Origin: an uncultured Prevotellaceae bacterium
GTDB taxonomy: Bacteria; Bacteroidota; Bacteroidia; Bacteroidales; Bacteroidaceae
NCBI GenBank assembly: GCA_946539635.1
Contig: CAMNHS010000048.1
Location: forward strand, 1 to 9,680
Reading direction: 5' to 3'
Length of the DNA stretch: 9,680 nucleotides
Part shown: positions 1-6,705 of the stretch, piece by piece
Layout of the letters: each line of letters opens with the position of its first letter
Numbering within the stretch: position 1 is the first letter of the stretch
Notes under the pieces: model-generated
The model's input: the letters and a program-made list of their open reading frames with translations, nothing else
What the model was told of the DNA's origin: nothing
Database searches by the model: none
Made by a program: the position numbers and the translations under genes

Positions 1-597
1 GTCATAGTCAGCACCCATTGTCTCGTCATGCCAAAGGATAGCCTTCATCTTAACGAGGTCAACGAGTCCCTTGAAAGTCTCTTCTGCACCGATTGGAACA
101 CAGAGAGGTACAGGATTTGCACCCAGTACATCCTTCATCTGCTGCACAACATCAAAGAAGTTTGCACCAGAACGGTCCATTTTGTTTACATATCCGATAC
201 GAGGAACTTCGTACTTATCAGCCTGGCGCCATACAGTCTCTGACTGAGGCTCTACACCACCTACAGCACAATAAGTTGCAACTGCACCATCCAACACACG
301 CAAAGAACGCTCTACCTCAGCGGTAAAGTCTACGTGTCCTGGAGTGTCGATAAGATTAATCTTATACTGCTTGTCATTATACTTCCAGAAACATGTTGTA
401 GCAGCAGAGGTAATAGTGATACCACGCTCCTGCTCCTGCTCCATCCAGTCCATTGTTGCTGCACCTTCATGCACCTCACCAATCTTGTGAGTCTTACCTG
501 TATAGAAGAGGATACGCTCTGAAGTTGTTGTCTTACCGGCATCGATGTGAGCCATGATACCGATGTTTCTTGTCAAATGAAGATCGTGTTTAGCCAT
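1..597 (-). CDS. fusA: Elongation factor G (EF-G), N-terminal part, cut by window edge
   Basis: EF-G is the cytoplasmic translational GTPase that moves tRNA-mRNA through the ribosome and, with ribosome recycling factor, splits post-termination ribosomes. The 199 visible codons, read on the minus strand from an ATG at 597, are the N-terminal part of the protein, mostly the G domain. The P-loop AHIDAGKTT is at residues 16-24, switch I ends in the [11 protein letters not shown] region at about 58-67, DTPGH (G3) is at 84-88 and NKMD (G4) at 138-141. All GTPase motifs present are intact. The full protein should be about 700 residues, so the rest lies left of position 1. It starts 27 nt after the rpsG stop, the classic str order rpsL-rpsG-fusA. 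No Shine-Dalgarno sequence is visible, as is usual in Bacteroidetes. Bacteroides species also carry a second, divergent EF-G elsewhere; the str-operon position argues that this is the canonical one. Confidence 0.97.
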   Translation of the reverse strand, partial: MAKHDLHLTRNIGIMAHIDAGKTTTSERILFYTGKTHKIGEVHEGAATMDWMEQEQERGITITSAATTCFWKYNDKQYKINLIDTPGHVDFTAEVERSLRVLDGAVATYCAVGGVEPQSETVWRQADKYEVPRIGYVNKMDRSGANFFDVVQQMKDVLGANPVPLCVPIGAEETFKGLVDLVKMKAILWHDETMGADYD

Positions 598-624
598 TTC
601 TGTAGAACTAATTTACAATATTAA

Positions 625-1101
625 TTAAAAACGGAAATGTGCAAAAGCACGGTTAGCTTCAGCCATGCGGTGCATATCTTCCTTACGCTTGAAGGCACCA
701 CCCTGGTTGTTATATGCATCCATAATCTCCGCTGCGAGTTTATCAGCCATACCCTTACCACCACGCTTACGAGCGAAAGAAATAAGATTCTTCATAGAGA
801 TAGATTCCCTGCGGTCAGGGCGAATTTCTGTTGGCACCTGGAATGTAGCACCACCGATACGGCGGCTCTTAACCTCCACGTGTGGAGTAACGTTATCCAA
901 AGCCTGCTTCCATATATCAAGTGCAGACTTCTCTTCTTCCTTCATCTTTTCACCTACTGTGTTGATAGCTGCATAGAAAATCTCGTAAGAGGTATTCTTC
1001 TTGCCATCATACATCAGATGGTTGACAAACTTTGACACTTTCTGGTCATTGTAAACGGGATCTGGTAGGATCACCCTCTTCTTTGGTTTTGCTTTTCTCA
1101 T
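625..1101 (-). CDS. rpsG: 30S ribosomal protein S7
   Basis: S7 is a primary binder of the 16S rRNA 3' domain. It nucleates assembly of the small-subunit head and lines the E-site/exit side. The 158-residue product begins MRKAKPKKR, contains the conserved core around [20 protein letters not shown], and ends in the [15 protein letters not shown] tail typical of the family. An in-frame ATG at 1152 would add 17 residues ([17 protein letters not shown]). I reject it because S7 homologues begin at MRKA and the extension has no family counterpart; the ATG at 1101 gives normal length. The gene lies between rpsL (99-nt gap) and fusA (27-nt gap) and should be cotranscribed. In E. coli, S7 represses this operon by binding the rpsL-rpsG spacer; whether that holds here cannot be told from sequence alone. 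Confidence 0.97.
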   Translation of the reverse strand: MRKAKPKKRVILPDPVYNDQKVSKFVNHLMYDGKKNTSYEIFYAAINTVGEKMKEEEKSALDIWKQALDNVTPHVEVKSRRIGGATFQVPTEIRPDRRESISMKNLISFARKRGGKGMADKLAAEIMDAYNNQGGAFKRKEDMHRMAEANRAFAHFRF

Positions 1102-1200
1102 TTTTAGCTTTAAATTTCTTGGTTGTCTTACTTCGGCTTCAATGCCCTTCACGGGTCATTTACTCAACCTGATTTCTAATTTTAAGACCGTTTACCGTTT
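1102..1200 (-). other. rpsL-rpsG spacer, possible S7 translational operator position
   Basis: This 99-nt spacer is long for an operon of ribosomal genes. On the transcribed strand it has a small CCC/GGG hairpin with a 5-nt loop (1145-1155). In E. coli the equivalent spacer holds the S7 feedback site. The hairpin here is only 3 bp plus a wobble, so the regulatory assignment rests on position, not on a recognisable S7-binding fold. No internal promoter of the TAnnTTTG type is visible. Confidence 0.25.
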
Positions 1201-1584
1201 TTACTTCTTTGCAGCTTTTGGTCTCTTTGCTCCGTACTTAGAGCGACGCTGTGTACGTGATGCAACACCTGCTGTATCAAGTGTTCCACGTACGATGTGA
1301 TAACGCACGCCTGGCAAGTCTTTTACACGACCACCACGCACAAGCACGATAGAGTGCTCCTGCAGGTTGTGTCCTTCTCCAGGAATGTATGAGTTCACTT
1401 CTTTTGTGTTCGTCAGACGGACACGGGCTACCTTACGCATAGCCGAGTTAGGCTTCTTAGGGGTAGTTGTATACACACGCACGCACACCCCACGACGCTG
1501 TGGACATGAGTCCAAAGCTGGCGACTTGCTCTTGTCTACAAGTACCTTCCTGCCTTTTCTTACCAATTGTTGAATTGTAGGCAT
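1201..1584 (-). CDS. rpsL: 30S ribosomal protein S12
   Basis: S12 sits at the decoding centre and controls accuracy of tRNA selection. The 127-residue product aligns end to end with bacterial S12. [15 protein letters not shown] is at about residues 37-51, [10 protein letters not shown] at 69-78 and [14 protein letters not shown] at 83-96. The two lysines whose substitution classically gives streptomycin resistance (E. coli K43 and K88) are both lysine here at the same positions, so the sequence predicts the wild-type, streptomycin-sensitive form. D89, the residue methylthiolated by RimO in other bacteria, is present. The C-terminus carries a short basic tail (KRPKAAKK). The start ATG at 1584 gives [11 protein letters not shown], the standard Bacteroidetes N-terminus. 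It is first gene of the str operon, driven by the promoter at 1739-1770 through a structured leader. Confidence 0.98.
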   Translation of the reverse strand: MPTIQQLVRKGRKVLVDKSKSPALDSCPQRRGVCVRVYTTTPKKPNSAMRKVARVRLTNTKEVNSYIPGEGHNLQEHSIVLVRGGRVKDLPGVRYHIVRGTLDTAGVASRTQRRSKYGAKRPKAAKK

Positions 1585-1735
1585 TTTTTTAATTTTTTTG
1601 TTTATACTTATTTATATATTAATTATTACCGACAGCATAAGCGATGCTAACCGAGGAGCTTTTTTTCCAAGGTCGCACCGGCTAATTCACGGCTTACCTA
1701 GCGGTATATGTCGGGTAGAGGCCATAAATTTGCGG
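1585..1735 (-). promoter_or_regulatory. Structured 5' leader of the str operon (rpsL leader)
   Basis: If transcription starts about 5-8 nt past the -7 box, the rpsL mRNA has a leader of about 150 nt, long for a Bacteroidetes gene. The half nearest the promoter is GC-rich and can fold into nested helices. A closing stem pairs 1709-1717 with 1627-1634 (8 bp, one bulged base). An inner stem pairs 1699-1705 with 1677-1684 (7 bp, one bulge). A third hairpin at 1634-1648 has the form AGCAT-5 nt-ATGCT and could stack on the closing stem; the two share base 1634. The last 40 nt before the start codon are A/T-rich and open. This looks like a ribosomal-protein autoregulatory leader, but no known family was recognised, and pairing was done by eye without energy calculation. 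Confidence 0.5.
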
Positions 1736-1738
1736 CTG

Positions 1739-1770
1739 CAAAGGTACAAATTATATATAACATGACAAAA
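1739..1770 (-). promoter_or_regulatory. Bacteroidetes-type promoter for the rpsL-rpsG-fusA operon
   Basis: On the minus strand the -33 box TTTTG (1770-1766) is followed by exactly 19 bp and then TACCTTTG (1746-1739). This is a perfect match to the Bacteroidetes sigma-ABfr consensus TTTG-N19/20-TAnnTTTG. The spacer is A/T-rich, as expected for a strong promoter. Transcription would start at about 1731-1735 and read left into rpsL. Confidence 0.88.
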
Positions 1771-1911
1771 TAAATCATGATAATATTCCTCATAACAATA
1801 CTATATTTTAGTTTATTTAACATTTGTATACATCTTTTATGTGTGTTGCTTCGCTTTTTTGAGCATCGTGGAGAGATGTTTTAAGAGCACAAAAATTTTG
1901 TTCCCGGCCTT

Positions 1912-1949
1912 GGGAAAATTATTTCTCCAGTTCGAGAGAAAATTTTTTC
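1912..1949. repeat. Long imperfect inverted repeat (hairpin) in the divergent intergenic region
   Basis: Bases 1912-1927 can pair with 1934-1949 around a 6-nt loop (CAGTTC), giving 16 positions with one mismatch and three G-T wobbles. The 5' arm can instead pair its GGGAA (1912-1916) with an upstream TTCCC (1901-1905), so two mutually exclusive folds exist. No T-tract follows the stem on either strand, so it is not a standard intrinsic terminator. It lies about 140 bp behind the str promoter and about 115 bp ahead of the dehydratase promoter, and is not within any convincing gene. Confidence 0.6.
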
Positions 1950-1988
1950 CATCGAATAGAAAAACAAAAACGATGAGAATAGATGATT

Positions 1989-2050
1989 ATTTTTTACAAA
2001 AAACAACAACACAATTTAACGAATTGTAAAAAATGCTGCACTTTTACAAT
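1989..2050. promoter_or_regulatory. Cluster of TTTTACAA-type inverted repeats, candidate operator
   Basis: Three overlapping dyads lie just upstream of the -33 box at 2066. ATTTTTTACAA (1989-1999) pairs perfectly with TTGTAAAAAAT (2024-2034). ACAATT (2011-2016) pairs with AATTGT (2022-2027) over a 5-nt loop. ATTGTAAAA (2023-2031) pairs perfectly with TTTTACAAT (2042-2050) over a 10-nt centre. The last dyad has half-sites about two helical turns apart and ends 15 bp before the promoter, a plausible place for an activator or repressor dimer. The region is A/T-rich, so chance dyads are more likely than usual. No regulator family was recognised. Confidence 0.4.
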
Positions 2051-2065
2051 AAAAAATTACATTTT

Positions 2066-2097
2066 TTTGCATAGTAAAGAAAAATTCGCTACATTTG
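2066..2097 (+). promoter_or_regulatory. Bacteroidetes-type promoter for the sugar dehydratase-FadL unit
   Basis: TTTG at 2066-2069, a 20-bp spacer and TACATTTG at 2090-2097 match the TTTG-N19/20-TAnnTTTG consensus. The predicted start site is near 2102-2105, about 20 nt before the ATG at 2125. The -7 box overlaps the in-frame TTG at 2095, so that TTG cannot be the translation start of a transcript from this promoter. Confidence 0.8.
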
Positions 2098-2124
2098 CAC
2101 CCAAAACTGAATACAACCATACTT

Positions 2125-4026
2125 ATGAATCTCAAGTATAACACTATACGAAAATTCTTCTCTTGGTATTTTTCCAAGAACACACTTCCCTATTGGTGTG
2201 TGTTGATAATAGATTGTTCCATCATCATTTTTGCAGGACTTTTAGCATCATATCTTGAAGTTGGAGGCGAAAAATTAGCGAGTAATTTCTGGCACTATCT
2301 CCGCACGTGGATACTTACCCTCCCCTTCTTCCTTATTGGAATGAGAGCAATGCACACCTACTCAGGCATCATACGCTTCAGTAGTACCATTGACCTTATC
2401 CGTCAGGCTGTAGCCTTATTCATTGGGTTCGTCCTCGTTATAATAGTAAGAGAGTTTATGCCTGAGGACTCTATCATTGCACACACTACCCGACTAACAT
2501 TCTTGGAAATGTTCCTTATGGCTGCTTTGGGACAATGGTCTCTTCGAATCGTCATTAAGTATCTTTATGAGGTAGTGCAGGTAACAAAAAAACGTACTCG
2601 CGTTGTTATCTATGGTGTAAAAGAGGGAGGTGTCTCCATAGCCCAAAGTATTCTAAAGAATCCAAACTCAAAATACGAAGTGGCAGGATTCATAAGTCCT
2701 GACGGCTCATTGAAGAGCAAATACCTCATGGGAACAAAAGTTCGCCGAGTTGGTCCACACATAATAGAGCATTTTCGCAATGCAAAGGTCAGCGCTGTTA
2801 TCGTCAGTCCCATGCAGGTTGACTATTTCCGTGAACAGGAGGAGCTGATAAACAAACTCATCAGGGCTAACATCAAGATTCTTATGATGAGTTCAGCAGA
2901 AGAATGGGATCCGTCAAAACCTATTCTGCAAGAACAAATCAAGGATGTAAATGTAGAAGATCTTCTGCCACGCGACAAGATTGAGATTGACATCAAAGCA
3001 ATAGGCGAAATGCTCCAAGGAAAGTGCATTCTTATTACAGGAGCAGCTGGTTCTATCGGTAGCGAGATGGTACATCAGGTTGCCAAGTTTAAACCTTCAC
3101 ACCTTATCCTTATTGATCAGGCAGAAACTCCTATGCACGACATTCGCATCTATATGTCTAACAAATATCCCGATATCCCATGTGAGACGATTGTGGGATC
3201 AATAGCAGCCCCTATCCTCATGGAAACCATATTTTCAAAATATAAGCCCGAATATGTCTTCCACGCAGCAGCATACAAGCATGTGCCAATGATGGAGAAC
3301 AATCCTGGAGTTGCCATTACAAATAATGTGTATGGCACGCGAGTAATAGCAGACCTCGCAGTAAAATATGGCACAAAGAAGTTTGTCATGATTTCCACAG
3401 ACAAAGCTGTTAACCCTACTAATGTCATGGGATGCAGCAAACGTATCTGCGAAATCTACTGCCAAGCTCTAAATGCACATCAGGATGGTACCCAATTCAT
3501 TACAACCCGTTTTGGCAATGTCTTGGGTTCAAACGGCTCTGTGATACCACTTTTCCGTAAACAACTAAAAAATGGAGGTCCACTAACAGTGACCCACCCA
3601 GACATCATACGCTACTTCATGCTCATACCAGAAGCCTGCCAACTCGTGCTGGAAGCAGGAACAATGGGAAAAGGTGGCGAAATATTCATCTTCGATATGG
3701 GTAAACCAGTGCGCATAGCAGACCTTGCACAACGTATGATTGACCTGTCTGGAGCGAAAGATGTGGAAATAAAGTTCACAGGTTTGCGTGATGGTGAGAA
3801 ATTGTATGAGGAACTTCTTAACGATCAGGAGCAAACTGTTCCGACAATACACCCAAAGATTAAGATAGCAAAAGTACGAGAATATCCATACGAGCAGGCT
3901 CTTGCTAACGAAAAGGCACTTTTCGAACTTGCCTTGAAATATGATGATATGGCTATCGTGAAGAAGATGAAGGAAATAGTGCCGGAATATAAGAGCCAGC
4001 ATAGTAAATATGAGGTATTAGATTAG
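2125..4026 (+). CDS. Membrane-bound nucleoside-diphosphate-sugar 4,6-dehydratase (CapD/PglF/WbpM family)
   Basis: This 633-residue protein belongs to the long, membrane-anchored SDR dehydratases that turn UDP-GlcNAc into the 4-keto-6-deoxy sugar, the entry to bacillosamine, QuiNAc or FucNAc-type sugars for surface glycans and glycoproteins. Hydrophobic segments at about residues 22-44, 60-76, 92-110 and 125-145 anchor it in the inner membrane. A first nucleotide-binding-like domain (about 158-260, VVIYGVKEGG) follows. The catalytic SDR domain begins at about 300 with TGAAGSIGSE (305-314). It also has FHAAAYKHVPMME (379-391) and STDK (424-427). The usual SDR Tyr of YxxxK is Met (M435, with K439), as in PglF/WbpM, where Thr-Asp-Lys does the catalysis; here T425, D426 and K427. 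An upstream TTG at 2095 lies inside the promoter, so ATG 2125 is chosen. The exact nucleotide sugar and C5 stereochemistry cannot be read from sequence. Confidence 0.93.
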   Translation: MNLKYNTIRKFFSWYFSKNTLPYWCVLIIDCSIIIFAGLLASYLEVGGEKLASNFWHYLRTWILTLPFFLIGMRAMHTYSGIIRFSSTIDLIRQAVALFIGFVLVIIVREFMPEDSIIAHTTRLTFLEMFLMAALGQWSLRIVIKYLYEVVQVTKKRTRVVIYGVKEGGVSIAQSILKNPNSKYEVAGFISPDGSLKSKYLMGTKVRRVGPHIIEHFRNAKVSAVIVSPMQVDYFREQEELINKLIRANIKILMMSSAEEWDPSKPILQEQIKDVNVEDLLPRDKIEIDIKAIGEMLQGKCILITGAAGSIGSEMVHQVAKFKPSHLILIDQAETPMHDIRIYMSNKYPDIPCETIVGSIAAPILMETIFSKYKPEYVFHAAAYKHVPMMENNPGVAITNNVYGTRVIADLAVKYGTKKFVMISTDKAVNPTNVMGCSKRICEIYCQALNAHQDGTQFITTRFGNVLGSNGSVIPLFRKQLKNGGPLTVTHPDIIRYFMLIPEACQLVLEAGTMGKGGEIFIFDMGKPVRIADLAQRMIDLSGAKDVEIKFTGLRDGEKLYEELLNDQEQTVPTIHPKIKIAKVREYPYEQALANEKALFELALKYDDMAIVKKMKEIVPEYKSQHSKYEVLD

Positions 4027-4068
4027 TTTTTCCTAAAGCAAAAAATATTCCAATCTCTGTTAAACACA

Positions 4069-5553
4069 ATGAAAAAAATCTACACAATCATGTTTGCGCT
4101 TATGGGCTTCGTAACCACAGCAAGCGCGGGAGGTCTTATGACCAACACAAACTATCACATTGCTTTTGACCGTATGTTTGCACGTGGTGCAACAACAGAA
4201 ATCGATGCTGCCTACTCTAATCCTGCAGGTCTTGCATGGGGTCATGAAGGATGGCAACTTTCTATTAACTTCCAAAAACCTTGGCAGAATCGTGACGTCG
4301 AGATAAATATTGACAACTTCCTTGCAAACCCTTTAGCTGGAAATCCTGGTGAGACTTTCCACAAGAAATATAACGGTGAGGCATCAGCCCCCATCGTACC
4401 AGCACTTTTCGCTTCTTATAAGAAAGACCGCTGGGCAATATCTACCATGATAGGCATCGTAGGCAGCGGTGGCTTCGTTGATTATGATGAAGGTATCCCA
4501 ATGTTCAACGTTCCTGTTACTGCAAAGGTTTATTCATCTCTCTTTCAAAAGATAGCAGCCACTCCATACGCAGCTAAAGCTGATGCGCTCGCCCGCGATT
4601 TTACCCTTGACTCTTCAATAAAGGGTAAGCAGTATATCTATGGCGGCCAGGTAAACTTCACCTATAAAATTCTGGATTTCCTCTCAGCAGCAGTAGGTTT
4701 CCGTGCTAATTATTATGATGGTTACTACAAGGGGCACGTTACTGCACTGCCAGGTCAGAATATTGTTTCGATGGTGGGAGCAAACCCCTTGATGGATCTC
4801 CAACTTAACTGCGTACAACGCGGATGGGGCTTCGCTCCTATTATCAGCGTTGACTTCCACAAAAATAAATGGACAGTTGCTATGCGTTATGAGTTCCGCA
4901 CCAAAATTAATACTAAGAACGACACCCGCCTTCTTACCATAGGTACAACTGGTGCAAGCGGATATAACGTTACAGATGTAAAAGCGATGGCGGAACAGTA
5001 TGGTAATGCTGCCGTCATAACGGCTCTTTCAAACCCTAATCAACTGGGAGATATAGCAGGAAAGGTTGCAGCATATCTGCCTGATGAAGAGACTCGCTAC
5101 GATATGCCTTCTCTCTTTGTTGCAGCAGTAGGCTACGAATTTACCCCACGCTTGCGTGCTGCTACAGAGTTCCATTTCTTCGATGATAAGAATGCCAAGA
5201 TGGGTGGCAAGCGTCAGGAGAAACTCTCTCACGGCACATACGAGGTACTTGCTGGAGTTGAGTATGATATCAACAAGAAGTTTACTGTCAGCTGTGGCGG
5301 TCAGCGTACTGACTATGGACTTACTGATGACTATCAGCAGAACACCTCATTCGCCTGCGACAGTTGGTCATTAGGCTTGGGTGGAGCATGGAACATTAAC
5401 GAGAAGATGCGCCTTAATGCCAGCTATTTCTGCTCTCTCTACAGCGACTATAATAAGCATATCAACAAGGCCTACGGCACTCCTTATACCGCTGATAAAA
5501 CATATAGCCGTACTAATCATGTAATTGGTGTAGGATTAGATTATAAGTTCTAA
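4069..5553 (+). CDS. Outer-membrane beta-barrel protein, OmpP1/FadL family
   Basis: The 494-residue product looks like a FadL-type outer-membrane channel, a 14-stranded barrel that admits long-chain fatty acids or other hydrophobic compounds. It starts with a signal peptide (MKKIYTIMFALMGFVTTASA, cleavage likely after A20). The mature N-terminus resembles the FadL hatch and includes the NPA signature at residues 51-53 (AYSNPAGLAW). Alternating aromatic/polar strands follow, and the C-terminus ends in Phe after GVGLDYKF, the usual barrel-assembly signal. The gene lies 42 bp after the dehydratase stop with no TAnnTTTG box between, so it is probably cotranscribed; the strong terminator 40 bp downstream closes the unit. 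Substrate is unknown: the family also includes aromatic-hydrocarbon channels, and Bacteroidetes members are poorly characterised. Assignment to the family is firm in the N-terminal region, weaker in the divergent barrel. Confidence 0.85.
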   Translation: MKKIYTIMFALMGFVTTASAGGLMTNTNYHIAFDRMFARGATTEIDAAYSNPAGLAWGHEGWQLSINFQKPWQNRDVEINIDNFLANPLAGNPGETFHKKYNGEASAPIVPALFASYKKDRWAISTMIGIVGSGGFVDYDEGIPMFNVPVTAKVYSSLFQKIAATPYAAKADALARDFTLDSSIKGKQYIYGGQVNFTYKILDFLSAAVGFRANYYDGYYKGHVTALPGQNIVSMVGANPLMDLQLNCVQRGWGFAPIISVDFHKNKWTVAMRYEFRTKINTKNDTRLLTIGTTGASGYNVTDVKAMAEQYGNAAVITALSNPNQLGDIAGKVAAYLPDEETRYDMPSLFVAAVGYEFTPRLRAATEFHFFDDKNAKMGGKRQEKLSHGTYEVLAGVEYDINKKFTVSCGGQRTDYGLTDDYQQNTSFACDSWSLGLGGAWNINEKMRLNASYFCSLYSDYNKHINKAYGTPYTADKTYSRTNHVIGVGLDYKF

Positions 5554-5563
5554 AGACTTCTCT

Positions 5564-5585
5564 CCTTATTTATATATATATAAGG
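5564..5585. repeat. AT-rich near-palindrome after the FadL stop codon
   Basis: CCTTAT (5564-5569) and ATAAGG (5580-5585) flank a TA-repeat centre, making a 22-nt near-perfect palindrome that begins 10 nt after the stop codon. As RNA it would form a weak A-U hairpin just before the intrinsic terminator. It might add mRNA 3'-end protection, but it may be simple TA-repeat sequence. Confidence 0.45.
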
Positions 5586-5592
5586 AATACAG

Positions 5593-5628
5593 AAATTGCC
5601 CAACCTTTCGGCTGGGCAATTTTCTTTT
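5593..5628 (+). terminator. Rho-independent terminator, probably bidirectional
   Basis: AAATTGCCCA (5593-5602) pairs perfectly with TGGGCAATTT (5613-5622). After one A-C mismatch, two more C-G pairs close a 4-nt loop, and the stem runs into TTTTCTTTT. This ends the dehydratase-FadL transcript. On the minus strand the same stem has a CC-GAAA-GG tetraloop but a weaker T-rich tail, so it may also stop korB transcription, which ends 40 bp away. Confidence 0.9.
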
Positions 5629-5668
5629 ATGCTATAAACTCCGACTGCGGAGCTTAACTAATTCCTTC

Positions 5669-6688
5669 TTATTCTACTGTCCAAATATCATTTGTCTCCA
5701 GCAGTTCTGCGAAGTTATGATATTTCTTAGCAGCCTTAACCTCTTCTATCTGGGCAGCCACAGAGTCGTCGTATGTAGGAGCGTCAACATCTCTGATAAC
5801 GCCTAATGCTACAGGCATTCCGTCTCCATTACCCATGAGGGCAAGCTTCAGCTGCAGGGTATTATCCTCACAATGAGCATCGTGAACGAGGACATCGTCA
5901 ATAGACCATACTCCCCCACCCGGCTTTTCATCGCCAAGCTTTACCTTCTTCACGCCGAAGCCTTCCTGTACGAGGCCGTATTCATTCTCGGCTCCGAAGA
6001 TGAGAGGCTTACCATGTTCTACGTAGATAGCATTCTCTGCACGACCTGCCTTGTTATATACGGCAGCATGAGTACCATCGTTGAAGATGACACAGTTCTG
6101 CAACACCTCTGTTACGCTGGCACCCTTGTGTGCATTAGCAGCCTTCAGAACCTCAACGGTATGAGCACCATCTGTTGCCACAGTACGAGCGAAGAAGTGT
6201 CCGCGTGCACCAAAGCAAAGCTCTGCTGGGCGGAATGGATCCTCTACTGTGCCGTAAGGACTTGATTTAGATACAAATCCACGAGGTGATGTAGGAGAAT
6301 ACTGACCCTTCGTAAGACCATAGATACGGTTGTTCAGAAGAATCATATTGAGGTTGATATTACGTCTGTTGGCATGAATGAAGTGGTTACCGCCAATAGC
6401 AAGTCCGTCACCATCTCCTGATATCTGCCATACTGTAAGGTCAGGATTAGCTATCTTACATCCTGTTGCTATAGCAGCAGCACGTCCATGAATAGTATTC
6501 ATTCCGTATGTCGCCATATAGTGTGGCAAACGGGAAGAACAGCCTATACCAGAGATTACGGCAGTATTCCAAGGAGCGACGCCAATCTCTGCGCAAGCCT
6601 TATGAAGGGATGCGAGGAAAAAGTGGTCACCACATCCAGGACACCAGCGTGGCTGACCTTTCTTATAATCTTGAGCTGTAAATTCCAT
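5669..6688 (-). CDS. korB: 2-oxoacid:ferredoxin oxidoreductase, beta subunit (KorB)
   Basis: KorB carries thiamine diphosphate and the [4Fe-4S] cluster of 2-oxoglutarate:ferredoxin oxidoreductase, a cytoplasmic enzyme that interconverts 2-oxoglutarate + CoA with succinyl-CoA + CO2 and ferredoxin. The 339-residue product has normal length. Cluster ligands are visible as CPGCG (C16, C19), GIGCS (C50) and QNCVIFND (C199), matching the four-Cys pattern of archaeal homologues. The ThDP/Mg site is GDGDGLAIGGNH (91-102) with ILLNN (116-120), followed by GLTKGQYSPTSPRG (124-137). The ATG at 6688 has a fair Shine-Dalgarno (AAAGGA) and follows korA by 17 nt, so the two are cotranscribed. No separate ferredoxin-like delta subunit gene is present in the window. 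The 2-oxoglutarate specificity is inferred from family resemblance; other 2-oxoacids are possible. Confidence 0.94.
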   Translation of the reverse strand: MEFTAQDYKKGQPRWCPGCGDHFFLASLHKACAEIGVAPWNTAVISGIGCSSRLPHYMATYGMNTIHGRAAAIATGCKIANPDLTVWQISGDGDGLAIGGNHFIHANRRNINLNMILLNNRIYGLTKGQYSPTSPRGFVSKSSPYGTVEDPFRPAELCFGARGHFFARTVATDGAHTVEVLKAANAHKGASVTEVLQNCVIFNDGTHAAVYNKAGRAENAIYVEHGKPLIFGAENEYGLVQEGFGVKKVKLGDEKPGGGVWSIDDVLVHDAHCEDNTLQLKLALMGNGDGMPVALGVIRDVDAPTYDDSVAAQIEEVKAAKKYHNFAELLETNDIWTVE

Positions 6689-6705
6689 ATCTTGTTCCTT
6701 TCTTT

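Noticed and set aside
637..1035. Plus-strand open frames opposite rpsG, rpsL, korA, korB and the DUF4861 gene
   Set aside because: They are antisense shadows of strongly conserved genes, with no promoter or recognisable domain.
1102..1152. N-terminal extension of S7 from an ATG at 1152
   Set aside because: S7 proteins start at MRKA/MARR; the 17 extra residues match nothing in the family, and ATG 1101 gives the standard 158 residues.
1841..2029. A 62-codon plus-strand open frame in the intergenic region (MCCFAFLSIVERC...)
   Set aside because: It lies across the 1912-1949 hairpin, has no consensus promoter (the nearest TAAC-ATTTG has wrong spacing) and no ribosome-binding site. Its product is low-complexity and Lys/Phe-rich, as expected from translating A/T-rich spacer. 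Not annotated as a gene.
2095..2124. TTG start at 2095 giving a 643-residue dehydratase
   Set aside because: The TTG is part of the TACATTTG -7 promoter box, so it would be upstream of the mRNA start; ATG 2125 fits the membrane-anchored family start.
1985..2125. Phase-variable (invertible) promoter as seen at Bacteroides capsule loci
   Set aside because: Inversion would need matching inverted repeats on both sides of the promoter. The dyads are all upstream of 2051 and no counterpart was found between the -7 box and the gene start.
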